Source: Deltaproteobacteria bacterium | GTDB taxonomy: Bacteria > Desulfobacterota > Binatia > UBA9968 | DNA: 11,926 nt | Reading direction: 5' to 3' | Assembly: GCA_021323355.1 (NCBI GenBank) | Contig: JAJONK010000041.1 | Span: 1-11,926 of the forward strand | In this document: piece after piece, positions 1-7,432 of the stretch | Layout of the letters: the number at the start of each line of letters is the position of its first letter | Numbering within the stretch: the stretch's first letter is position 1 | Made by a program: the position numbers and the translations under genes | Notes under the pieces: model-generated | What the model was told of the DNA's origin: nothing | The model's input: the letters and a program-made list of their open reading frames with translations, nothing else | Databases searched by the model: none

Positions 1-386
1 TATTCCAAAATGGCAGCTATGTTCCGCTTGCTGTATCCGGCATGGCGGCGAGCCGCGTCTGCGCCTTCGCCAGGCGCGATAGCGCCGTTTGGAGTGTAGT
101 CGCGGTTCCACGCCTTTCAACCGCTATCTTTTCGACCGAGAATGCGCCTTTGGGTCGGCAAGGCTCCTGGGAAGACACGGCGCTTGAGCTGCCGGGCGAT
201 AGCCCCGCCACATGGAGCGATGTATTCACCCGAGAAACGCTGCCAGAGGGTAAAACAGCCGATGGAAAAAGATATTTGTACTTGAGGGATCTTTTGCGCG
301 ATTTCCCGGTTGCTCTGCTTGAGGGCAGTTCGACGGCGTCGAAGGCCACGCCGGCTTCCTTGCCGCTCGAAGAGCGTTTGCAGTGA
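1..386 (+). CDS. treY: Malto-oligosyltrehalose synthase, C-terminal fragment
   Basis: Only the last 127 codons are present. The frame is open from base 3 and ends at TGA 384-386, so the gene begins upstream of the window. TreY (GH13 family) rearranges the reducing-end alpha-1,4 bond of maltodextrins into the alpha,alpha-1,1 bond of trehalose; TreZ then releases trehalose. The fragment matches the TreY C-terminal beta-rich domain in order. It shows a GSYVPL start, the ASRVCAFAR segment, a VVAVPRL strand, the PLGRQGSWEDTALELP stretch, the WSDVFTRE segment and a final LLRDFPVALL. No catalytic residues lie in this part. An internal ATG at 42 exists, but the homology begins before it, so it is not the start. 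Recognition is from remembered family pattern, not a search. The partner genes treZ and treX would be expected upstream. Confidence 0.88.
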   Translation, partial: FQNGSYVPLAVSGMAASRVCAFARRDSAVWSVVAVPRLSTAIFSTENAPLGRQGSWEDTALELPGDSPATWSDVFTRETLPEGKTADGKRYLYLRDLLRDFPVALLEGSSTASKATPASLPLEERLQ

Positions 387-403
387 GCTGCGGGCGCCGC
401 GCG

Positions 404-461
404 CGAGTCGCGGATGGGATCTGGGGAAGTTTTCTCCCGACGTTCTCACACCCGCGACTCG
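404..461. repeat. 10-bp inverted repeat downstream of treY
   Basis: CGAGTCGCGG at 404-413 is repeated as its exact reverse complement CCGCGACTCG at 452-461, leaving a 38-base loop. It starts 17 bases after the treY stop and could form a stable stem in the transcript. There is no clear T-run after it, so it is not a typical intrinsic terminator. It may stabilise the mRNA 3' end or act as a weak or bidirectional terminator. The rest of 387-570 shows no convincing promoter. Confidence 0.5.
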
Positions 462-570
462 TTAATACTGAACCTCACCTCCCAAACAATCGAGGCCTGA
501 GAGCGTGCGGAAAGATTCGCACCACGGCGTTCTTACCGGCGATTAAAACTCGGTTGGTTATCTTAACACT

Positions 571-1482
571 ATGGCGTCGGACGTAATTGTTATTGTCAAC
601 GCCGGCGCGCGAAAGGCGGACGACACTGCAGTCCATCAGCGGCTGGCCGAAATATTTACCGCCGGGGGCTTGCGCGCGGAGATCCAACTGGCGCGAAGCG
701 GCGGCGAAATCGTTGAGCTGGCGCGGCGCGCAATCAAGGCCGAAAGCTCTGTTGTCGTTGCCGCGGGCGGGGACGGCACCATCAATGCCGTCGCTTCGGA
801 ACTAGTCGGCAGCAACAAGATATTGGGAGTTTTACCTCTGGGAACTCTCAACCATCTGGCAAAGGATCTCAGGATGCCTCTGGATCTCGAATCAGCCGTA
901 GACGTCATCGCCCAACAGAAACTCGCGCAAATCGATATCGGTGAGGTGAACGGCCGCTACTTCTTGAATAATTCTGGCCTGGGGCTTTACCCGGGTATTG
1001 TGCATGAGCGCCAACAACAGCAAGCGCAAGGGCGGAGCAAATGGCTGGCGTTCTTTTCCGCCCTGCTGATTATCATTCATCGATACCCGCTGTTGACGGT
1101 GCGCCTCAGCACCGAAGGTCGCGAGCTCAGACGTCGCACGCCCATGGTCTTTGTCGGTAATAACGAGTACGAGCTGCAGGGCCTGGACATGGGCAGCCGA
1201 AGATTTTTGAACGGTGGAAAACTATTTCTGTATGTCACGCGCGAAATGAGCCGTTGGCGGCTTCTCAAGATAGGTTTGGCTGCGCTTTTCGGCAGATTGA
1301 GCGATACCCGTGACTTCGACGCTATGTCGGTCAGAGAAGTTTCCGTACAGGCGCGCCGGAGACGTTTGCGAGTGGCGTTGGATGGCGAAGTGGTGGTGAT
1401 GAGGCTACCGCTGCGTTATTGCATACATCCGGCTGCTCTGCGCGTGATCGTGCCTGGGGACAAGGAAGAAAGCGGCCGCTAA
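571..1482 (+). CDS. Diacylglycerol kinase-family lipid kinase (YegS/BmrU-like)
   Basis: This 303-residue protein is the usual length for bacterial soluble lipid kinases related to DgkB, YegS and BmrU. These phosphorylate diacylglycerol or another lipid alcohol using ATP at the inner membrane face. The N-terminal catalytic domain (about residues 4-130) opens with the IVIVNAGA strand. It carries the nucleotide-binding GGDGTIN motif at 66-72 and the family P-x-G-T-x-N-x-x-A motif at 89-97 (LPLGTLNHLAKDL). The C-terminal half fits the LCB5/YegS substrate-binding domain, including the DGE near the end. The ATG at 571 begins immediately before the first beta strand, which supports the start, though no strong Shine-Dalgarno is visible. 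The stop lies 6 bases before the next gene, a phosphoesterase, so the two are likely co-transcribed. The true lipid substrate cannot be told from sequence. Confidence 0.88.
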   Translation: MASDVIVIVNAGARKADDTAVHQRLAEIFTAGGLRAEIQLARSGGEIVELARRAIKAESSVVVAAGGDGTINAVASELVGSNKILGVLPLGTLNHLAKDLRMPLDLESAVDVIAQQKLAQIDIGEVNGRYFLNNSGLGLYPGIVHERQQQQAQGRSKWLAFFSALLIIIHRYPLLTVRLSTEGRELRRRTPMVFVGNNEYELQGLDMGSRRFLNGGKLFLYVTREMSRWRLLKIGLAALFGRLSDTRDFDAMSVREVSVQARRRRLRVALDGEVVVMRLPLRYCIHPAALRVIVPGDKEESGR

Positions 1483-1488
1483 AAATCC

Positions 1489-2325
1489 ATGCGTACTCTG
1501 GTTCATCTCTCCGATCTCCACTTCGGCACCGTGCGTCAAGAAATTGTCCTGCCTCTGCTTAGTTTGCTCGAACGGATCCAGCCGGATCTAGTCGCGGTGT
1601 CAGGCGATCTGACGCAGCGAGCGCGCAAAGAACAGTTTGCCGCGGCGCGGGATTTCTTGCATGCCATGCCGTTTCCGAAGATCGTAGTCCCCGGCAACCA
1701 CGACGTCCCGCTGTATAACCTGTTCGCCCGTTTCGTCCTGAAGCTCGCCAGATATAAGCGTTACATCAGCGATGACCTCGAACCATTCTATAGCGATCCT
1801 GAGATCGCAGTTTTGGGGGTCAATACCGCGCGTTCGGCAACTTTCAAAGGCGGGCGGGTCAACTCCCGACAAGTTGCACGTATGCAAAAGCGGCTCGGGC
1901 CTCTTAACGGGGTGACCAAAATCGTCGTGACGCATCATCCTTTCGATTTGCCTGAGGCTTATCCGGATAAAGCCTTGGTCGGTCGCGCCCGCAGAGCGAT
2001 GCAGCACCTTGCCGGCTCAGGCATCGATCTGTTTCTCGCCGGTCATCTGCATATCGGCTTGAGCGAACCGACGGCTTTGCGCTTTCATATAAGCGGACGT
2101 TCGCCGTTGATGATCCAGGCCGGCACGGCTCTATCATCGAGGGTTCGGGGTGAGGCAAACTCCTTCAATGTCATCCGTATTCAACATCCCAATATCTCGG
2201 TGAGCCGGCTGACCTGGAGAGCCGATCTGAAGGTGTTTGTTTCCACTCATGCCGACTATTTTCGCCACTCCGAGGCAGGTTGGGCGCGTGGCAGCAAATT
2301 GGATTTCGCCGAGCCCGAAGAATGA
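1489..2325 (+). CDS. Class III metallophosphoesterase (cAMP phosphodiesterase/Icc-like)
   Basis: The 278-residue protein has the full set of calcineurin-like metal-binding motifs in order: D9-x-H11 (LSDLHFG), G39-D40 (SGDLTQ), GNHD at 69-72, the THHPF histidines at 149-150, and GHLH at 185-188. These residues hold two metal ions that hydrolyse phosphodiester or phosphomonoester bonds. The compact layout resembles the class III cyclic-nucleotide phosphodiesterase group (CpdA/Icc). Members of that group also cleave other diesters, so cAMP is not assured. The predicted product has no signal peptide or membrane segment and is probably cytoplasmic. It begins 6 bases after the lipid kinase stop. 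The pairing with a lipid kinase suggests a lipid-phosphate or lipid-nucleotide substrate, which is inference only. The start is the first ATG after the upstream stop and is followed directly by the first conserved strand. Confidence 0.85.
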   Translation: MRTLVHLSDLHFGTVRQEIVLPLLSLLERIQPDLVAVSGDLTQRARKEQFAAARDFLHAMPFPKIVVPGNHDVPLYNLFARFVLKLARYKRYISDDLEPFYSDPEIAVLGVNTARSATFKGGRVNSRQVARMQKRLGPLNGVTKIVVTHHPFDLPEAYPDKALVGRARRAMQHLAGSGIDLFLAGHLHIGLSEPTALRFHISGRSPLMIQAGTALSSRVRGEANSFNVIRIQHPNISVSRLTWRADLKVFVSTHADYFRHSEAGWARGSKLDFAEPEE

Positions 2326-2356
2326 CCGACGGTAAGTCTATCTGCCACTCATCTGG

Positions 2357-2396
2357 TTGCCTTAACCGCGCATCCTACGGGTAGATACTGTATACT
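2357..2396 (+). promoter_or_regulatory. Possible promoter ahead of prfC
   Basis: The 209-bp gap 2326-2534 holds an AT-rich patch with TATACT at 2391-2396, five of six matches to a -10 box. An overlapping TAGATA at 2382-2387 lies 19 bases after TTGCCT at 2357-2362. No -35 box is well placed for TATACT, so the exact boxes are uncertain. A promoter somewhere in this gap is reasonable, because the gap separates the lipid kinase pair from prfC. Confidence 0.2.
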
Positions 2397-2534
2397 ATAC
2401 GGCGTGGATGCCTCAGGTAATGAAATGATCTGAACCCGTCATAGCCTTGGGAATCGCTAGACCGTTTGCCGCGTGTCCGAACGGGTCCGTCGTGAACCAT
2501 TCCCGTAATTACTTACTGATACGAAGAAGGAACC

Positions 2535-4157
2535 ATGGAACTTGCAACCGAACAAACCGGCGCGGCGCGCCTTTCAGAAGAGGTGGCGCGCCGCCGAACC
2601 TTTGCCATCATCTCGCACCCCGATGCAGGCAAGACGACCCTCACAGAGAAACTTTTATTGTATGGTGGCGCCGTAGAGACGGCGGGTGCCGTGCGCGCAG
2701 GTAGAAATCAGCGCCATGCCACCTCCGACTGGATGGACTTAGAGCAGGAGCGAGGCATTTCGATTACTGCAAGCGCCCTGGAGATCGAGTACCAGGGATT
2801 CCGGCTCAACCTGTTAGACACACCCGGCCACCAGGATTTCAGCGAAGATACCTACCGCACTCTCATGGTCGCCGATAGCGCAGTCATGGTGCTCGATAGC
2901 GCCAAGGGGATCGAAGCTCAAACAGAGAAGCTTTTCCAGGTGTGCCGGATGCGCGGCATTCCGATCTTGACCTTTATCAACAAGCTGGATCATTTCGGGC
3001 GGGATCCTTTGGAACTGATGGACGAGATCGAGCGGGTTTTGGGAATCGCGACCGCGCCAATCAACTGGCCCATCGGCATGGGATCGACATTCCAAGGCGT
3101 ATATGACCTGCAACGTCGCCGGGTGCTCCAGTTCGAAAGGACCGAGCGCGGGCAGTGGCGAGCCCCGGTCGCGGTCAGAAGCCTGGAAGACCCATCGCTC
3201 CCTGCGCTCTTGGGCGAAACGCTCAGTCGTGAGCTGCGTGAACACATTGCGCTTCTGACCGGAGCAGGCAACGCCTTTGACCAGCGGCGGTTTCTGGCAG
3301 GAGATCTGACACCTGTCTTCTTTGGCAGCGCGCTCAATAATTTCGGTGTCGAACCATTTCTGGATGCGCTCTTGAATCTAGCGCCTGAGCCCAGCGCATT
3401 TGAGAAGAACGGAACTCTGCTTCAGCCCAGGAACGAATCCTTCACCGGATTTGTTTTTAAGATCCAAGCCAACATGGACCCGCGGCATCGTGATCGGATG
3501 GCCTTTCTGCGCATTTTGTCCGGTCGTTTTGAAAAAGATATGACGGCCTATCACTCCCGATTGCAACGGGAGGTGCGGCTGGCGCGAGCGTACCGGATCT
3601 TTGCCCGAGAACGGGAGCCGGTCCGGGAGGCGTTTGCTGGCGATATCATCGGCGTCATCAATCCGGGTCTGTTCATTATTGGCGACACAGTAACCACCGG
3701 AGACCCGTCGGAGCTCATTGATATCCCGCGTTTTCCCCCGGAGCACTTCGCAGTTCTCGTTAACCAAGAGATTGTTCGTTATAAGCAGTTCCACAAGGGA
3801 TTGTCACAATTGGAGGAAGAGGGTGCGGTCCAGGTCCTGTATGCCGCAGGGAACGCCCGCCGCGAGCCGATTCTCGCGGCTGTGGGAGCCCTACAGTTCG
3901 ATGTCGTTTTGGCTCGCTTACGGCAAGAGTATGGTGTTGAGGCCAGAATCGAGCGGCTGCCATTCACATGTGCGCGCTGGATCAAGGGCCAAAGCATAGA
4001 GCGAATGACTCTGGGCAGTGGCGTATTGCGCTGCCGCGATCACAACGGGGAGACGGTGGTGCTTTTCGCGTCCGATTGGCATCTTCAATATTTTCGCAAA
4101 GAGAACCCGGATATTGAAATTGTCAAGGTGGGCTCGCCATGGATGACCAAAAACTAA
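2535..4157 (+). CDS. prfC: Peptide chain release factor 3 (RF3 GTPase)
   Basis: RF3 is the translational GTPase that removes RF1 or RF2 from the ribosome after peptide release. This copy is 540 residues, close to the E. coli length of about 529. The G domain carries the P-loop HPDAGKTT at 28-35, RGIS at 73-76, DTPGH at 95-99 and NKLD at 149-152. The stretch around SDWMDLEQERGISIT is characteristic of RF3 and separates it from EF-G and LepA. Later RF3 blocks are also clear: TGFVFKIQANMDPRHRDR, the GDIIG segment, and EEGAVQV followed by GALQFDVVLARL. AAGGA at 2527-2531 precedes the ATG, with rather short spacing. One difference from E. coli is Gln at position 100 in the DTPGHQDF motif, where E. 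coli has Glu; this is probably tolerated. The 3' end overlaps a small frame with its own ribosome-binding site. Confidence 0.95.
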   Translation: MELATEQTGAARLSEEVARRRTFAIISHPDAGKTTLTEKLLLYGGAVETAGAVRAGRNQRHATSDWMDLEQERGISITASALEIEYQGFRLNLLDTPGHQDFSEDTYRTLMVADSAVMVLDSAKGIEAQTEKLFQVCRMRGIPILTFINKLDHFGRDPLELMDEIERVLGIATAPINWPIGMGSTFQGVYDLQRRRVLQFERTERGQWRAPVAVRSLEDPSLPALLGETLSRELREHIALLTGAGNAFDQRRFLAGDLTPVFFGSALNNFGVEPFLDALLNLAPEPSAFEKNGTLLQPRNESFTGFVFKIQANMDPRHRDRMAFLRILSGRFEKDMTAYHSRLQREVRLARAYRIFAREREPVREAFAGDIIGVINPGLFIIGDTVTTGDPSELIDIPRFPPEHFAVLVNQEIVRYKQFHKGLSQLEEEGAVQVLYAAGNARREPILAAVGALQFDVVLARLRQEYGVEARIERLPFTCARWIKGQSIERMTLGSGVLRCRDHNGETVVLFASDWHLQYFRKENPDIEIVKVGSPWMTKN

Positions 4158-4298
4158 ACACACCATTCGTAACGCGCCGGCTTCACTAACGATCCGCGCT
4201 ATGCGCCAGAACATCGTCTGGATAAAGTAGCAGCCTTGATGAAAGCAAAATACCCTGCGATTAAATTTGTCATGCAGGGCGAAAGTCGGGATCTGTGA
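4139..4298 (+). pseudogene. Small frame-broken gene between prfC and tgt
   Basis: An ATG at 4139 lies 7 bases after a good Shine-Dalgarno (AAGGTGG, 4125-4131) inside the end of prfC. It reads MDDQKLNTPFVTRRLH and stops at TAA 4187-4189. The +1 frame, open from 4173, reads RAGFTNDPRYAPEHRLDKVA and continues through KAKYPAIKFVMQGESRDL. It ends at TGA 4296-4298, overlapping the GTG start of the next gene (GTGA). A one-base change in the GC run at about 4173-4186 would join the two parts into a roughly 53-residue basic protein. Overlaps at both ends are typical of translationally coupled operon genes, which argues that this was a real gene. It could be a true frameshift mutation, a sequencing or assembly indel, or a recoding site. 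I do not recognise the protein family. Confidence 0.45.
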
Positions 4299-6334
4299 AA
4301 GCTGGATTGAACTTCATACTGGAAAAGCGGGCCAGTCGATCCAGAGCACGGGCGGCAAAGTTCTTCACTCTTCATGGCGAGGTCCAAACTCCGATCTTCA
4401 TGCCTGTCGGAACCCAGGCAACCGTCAAAGGCCAGACACTCGACAATTTGAAGGCGGCTGGCGCGCGGGTGCTTCTGGTCAATACCTATCACTTGCTGCT
4501 TCGCCCCGGGGCTGATGTTCTGAAGAGCTTCGGCGGCATCCATAGCTTCATGAATTGGCATGGGCCAGTGCTCAGCGACTCCGGCGGATTTCAGATCTTT
4601 TCTTTGCCACGCTTAAGAGAGATCAACGAAGAAGGCGCTCGTTTTCAAAGTTACGTCGATGGAAAGTCTTATCTCCTCTCGCCTGAATCGAGCATCGAGA
4701 TGCAGAAAGCGATCGGCAGCGATATCATGATGGCTCTGGATGTGTGCATCCCTGCGACGGCGCCCTATGCTCAAGCTCAATCCGCGATGGAGATCACCCA
4801 TGATTGGGCCCAGCGTTCGCTGCGCGCCAGAGGCGATTCGGATCAAGCTCTGTTTGGAATCGTTCAGGGCGCCTGCCATGCCGATCTCAGGATTGTAAGC
4901 GCCGAATTCTCAAGCAGTCTTCCCTTTGACGGACTGGCCATTGGAGGTTTGGCAGTAGGCGAAACTCATCGCGAGCGCTGCGATGTGACGGCGCTGGTCA
5001 CCGAACGACTGCCGGAGAGTCTCCCTCGTTATCTCATGGGGGTGGGGACGCCGATCGACATTCTCGAGAGCGTTCACCGCGGCGTCGATATGTTCGATTG
5101 TATCATTCCCTCTCAATTGGCGCGTCGGGGAGTGGCGTTCACGTCGCGAGGCAAGCTGCAGATGCGCCGGTCGGTGCACAAGTTTTCACAAGAACCGTTG
5201 GATACTCGGTGCGATTGCAGGAGCTGCCAACAGCATTCGCGCGGCTATATCCATCATCTCATCAAGTGCGACGAGGTTTTAGGGTGGCATCTTCTAGGCG
5301 TTCACAACATGACTTTCTATCAGCGCCTGATGAGTGAAATGAGACAGAGCATTTTGGCTGATGATTTTCTCTCTTATTACGAGACTAAACGATCCGAGCT
5401 AACGCGCGGCGACGAAGACAATCCCGTGCGCCGCCCGCAAAAAAGCTTCAAGACATCTAAGCCCACCCGCCTGGGCGATTATGAAATCCACACGTCCGCG
5501 CAGGGTTTCTCCAGCATACGCCAGATCAGCTCGGGCGAGATCATGCACTCGGTGAATGCTCCGGACGACGAGGCCAATAGACTCTATGTGGAGCAGTCGT
5601 GTCTTGCCGCCCGGTTACTCGAGCAGGAGAGCGAGAGAACCGAGCTGGTAATCTGGGATGTCGGCCTTGGCGCGGCGTTCAACGCCATGGCGGTGATTCA
5701 CTGTTTTGAAAGTAGTTTGGCTAAACCAGGTGCGCTGGTTAGGCGGTTGCGTCTGGTCAGCTTCGAATGGGATTTCGATCCGCTCCTGCTTGCGCTGAGA
5801 TACCCGAGCCGCTTTCCCCATCTTCGACACGGCGCGCCTTGCCATATTCTTGAAAACGGCAAATGGAAACATGATTCGAAACTGCTCCGGTGGGAGCTTC
5901 ACAAAGGCGACTTCAGGGATTTCATCGAATCAGCGAACGCTCCCGATGTTATCTTTTACGACCCGTTCTCGTCTAAGACGGACAACGCGCTTTGGACGAC
6001 GCAAATTTTTTCGCGGATGGTTAAGCGTGGCGGGCCGAAATCCAAGGAACTCTATACGTACTCAGCTTCGACTGCGGTTCGAGGAGCTCTCTTGGCAGCG
6101 GGCTTTTTTGTCGCGCAAGGCATCGGCACAGGGCCTAAGTCGGATACCACGGTCGCTTTTACCAGCGTAAACGGGTCGCAAGATCATCCGCTCTCTCCTC
6201 GACTGCTAGGGCAATCATGGCTCATGCGTTGGCGACGAAGTGACGCTAAATTTCCCACGACCATGAGAGAGCAAGACAAATCTCATTTCGAGAGACTCAT
6301 TGAGACCCATCCGCAGTTTTCAGGGAATCTTTAG
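4295..6334 (+). CDS. tgt: tRNA-guanine transglycosylase fused to MnmC/DUF752-type methyltransferase
   Basis: The 679-residue product has two domains. Residues 1-365 are a full Tgt, which exchanges G34 of GUN-anticodon tRNAs for preQ1. They contain SDSGGFQ (acceptor D95), D149 of LDVC, GIVQG at 188-192, GGLAVGE at 217-223, MGVGTP at 248-253 and nucleophile D268 (FDCIIP). The zinc site is CxCxxC-x25-H, with C306, C308, C311 and H337. Residues 366-395 form a charged, basic linker. Residues 396-679 resemble the MnmC methyltransferase (DUF752/MnmD) domain: SGEIMHSVNAPDDEA, a SAM loop DVGLGAAFNAM at 455-465, FYDPFSS at 554-560 followed by LWT, and YTYSASTAVRGALLAAGF. The FAD oxidase half of E. coli MnmC is absent. 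The start is GTG at 4295, the only fitting start after the in-frame stop at 4262, and it overlaps the upstream TGA. Usual Tgt length is about 370-380 residues. Confidence 0.9.
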   Translation: MKAGLNFILEKRASRSRARAAKFFTLHGEVQTPIFMPVGTQATVKGQTLDNLKAAGARVLLVNTYHLLLRPGADVLKSFGGIHSFMNWHGPVLSDSGGFQIFSLPRLREINEEGARFQSYVDGKSYLLSPESSIEMQKAIGSDIMMALDVCIPATAPYAQAQSAMEITHDWAQRSLRARGDSDQALFGIVQGACHADLRIVSAEFSSSLPFDGLAIGGLAVGETHRERCDVTALVTERLPESLPRYLMGVGTPIDILESVHRGVDMFDCIIPSQLARRGVAFTSRGKLQMRRSVHKFSQEPLDTRCDCRSCQQHSRGYIHHLIKCDEVLGWHLLGVHNMTFYQRLMSEMRQSILADDFLSYYETKRSELTRGDEDNPVRRPQKSFKTSKPTRLGDYEIHTSAQGFSSIRQISSGEIMHSVNAPDDEANRLYVEQSCLAARLLEQESERTELVIWDVGLGAAFNAMAVIHCFESSLAKPGALVRRLRLVSFEWDFDPLLLALRYPSRFPHLRHGAPCHILENGKWKHDSKLLRWELHKGDFRDFIESANAPDVIFYDPFSSKTDNALWTTQIFSRMVKRGGPKSKELYTYSASTAVRGALLAAGFFVAQGIGTGPKSDTTVAFTSVNGSQDHPLSPRLLGQSWLMRWRRSDAKFPTTMREQDKSHFERLIETHPQFSGNL

Positions 6335-6454
6335 AATTCGATGCCGGCAACTTCCGATATCGCACACGGCGCGGTCATTGATCTTAAGCGAGGGAGGGTC
6401 TTTGTTGTTGGACGGCCGCTCCTGGCATGTTTCGAACAACCGGCATGTTCCTCT

Positions 6455-7291
6455 TTATACCGCGATCATCTCGATCCGCTGGACCTCTTCTTTGGATAGC
6501 GCGAATTGCTCGGCTTGCAGGTCTTCTCTCATATGTTGTTGGCTCGTGGTTCCGGTCAACGGCAACATGCCAATCTGCATGGCGAACCGGAAGATGATCT
6601 GCGCGGCAGTGGCGCCTAAGCGTCTGGCGATTTGTTGAACTTGCGGAGCAGCGAGAACTTCTCTGTTGGCGGTCAACAGTGAAAAGCCTTGATAGATGAT
6701 GCCGTGGCTTTGGCAGATTTCTCTGACGTCTTTATCCCACGCGAGCACCGCATAACAGCGGTTCTGCACCACCATCGGTTTATGATCCGCCTGTTCACAG
6801 AGCTCAATGAGTTGCGCGGCCGTGATGTTGCTGACGCCGATCATTTTGGTTTTCCCGGATTGATAAAGCGCTTCCATCGCCGACCAGACTTCCCAATCCG
6901 CTTCTCCCAAACCCCGCCGCGAAAAAGGCGCATGCAAGACGTAGGAGTCCACATAATCGGTGGCCAGGTGAGCCAATGAGCTGGCAAAGGACTGCTGAAC
7001 CTGTGTCGTGAGATCGGCGGTGGGATCGTAAGGCGTCCGGTGGTCCTGGCCCCCGGCTGGAGTAAACTTGGTCTGAAGAAAGAGGCTGTTCCGCTTAATG
7101 CCCTGCTGCTGCAGCGACTTCAGCGCTTCACCTACCAGAACTTCCTGATAATGGATTAATTGATTGGCGGTATCGATCGCTTTGAAGCCCGCTGCTACGG
7201 CCATTATCACCAATTCGGCGGTGGCCTCCTTTTTCCATGCCGTACCATACATAAAAGAGGGCACGGCCACATTATTATAAGCGCGCAACAT
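6455..7291 (-). CDS. Aldo/keto reductase
   Basis: The 278-residue cytoplasmic protein belongs to the NADPH-dependent aldo/keto reductases, which fold as a TIM barrel and reduce carbonyl groups. The catalytic tetrad is visible as D40 (KAIDTANQ), Y48 (HYQEVLVGEAL), K75 (FLQTKF) and H120 (YVLHAP). The later GVSNITAAQL segment, QNRCYA and the cofactor-binding region PLTGTTSQQHMREDL also fit. The D-to-Y spacing is eight residues rather than the common five. That longer loop with DTANQ-HY is a recurring subtype. The ATG at 7291 has AGGAG at 7299-7303, seven bases upstream on this strand. It follows the binding protein by 141 bases in the same direction and may share its transcript. It converges with the tgt fusion, and 6335-6454 holds no clear terminator. 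Substrate unknown. Confidence 0.9.
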   Translation of the reverse strand: MLRAYNNVAVPSFMYGTAWKKEATAELVIMAVAAGFKAIDTANQLIHYQEVLVGEALKSLQQQGIKRNSLFLQTKFTPAGGQDHRTPYDPTADLTTQVQQSFASSLAHLATDYVDSYVLHAPFSRRGLGEADWEVWSAMEALYQSGKTKMIGVSNITAAQLIELCEQADHKPMVVQNRCYAVLAWDKDVREICQSHGIIYQGFSLLTANREVLAAPQVQQIARRLGATAAQIIFRFAMQIGMLPLTGTTSQQHMREDLQAEQFALSKEEVQRIEMIAV

Positions 7292-7432
7292 GATTAAACT
7301 CCTGGCCGCGGATAATCAGTTTCTATCAAAAGGTGCGCTCGAAATCGACGTGCTGACTCGAAACTCACTTGAATGCCCAGCACCATTTCAACCGAAGAAG
7401 AAAACCGTCCTTCGTCGAGCGAGCTAGGCTGG

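Noticed and set aside
17..449. Two minus-strand reading frames of 110 codons opposite treY
   Set aside because: The plus strand carries clear TreY C-terminal sequence over the same bases, so these are antisense shadows.
2447..2704. 85-codon plus-strand frame upstream of and overlapping prfC
   Set aside because: It is Arg/Pro-rich without a domain and overlaps the well-supported prfC start in another frame.
4295..6334. The Tgt-methyltransferase fusion as an assembly artefact
   Set aside because: The frame passes through the linker without stops, both domains are complete, and a chance chimera would be unlikely to join two position-34 tRNA enzymes in frame.
6434..6450. GAACA/TGTTC hairpin between the tgt fusion and the aldo/keto reductase as a terminator
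   Set aside because: The stem has only five pairs with no T-run, which is too weak to call.
6341..6499. 52-codon plus-strand frame after the tgt fusion
   Set aside because: It overlaps the aldo/keto reductase C-terminus, has no ribosome-binding site, and its composition is not convincing.
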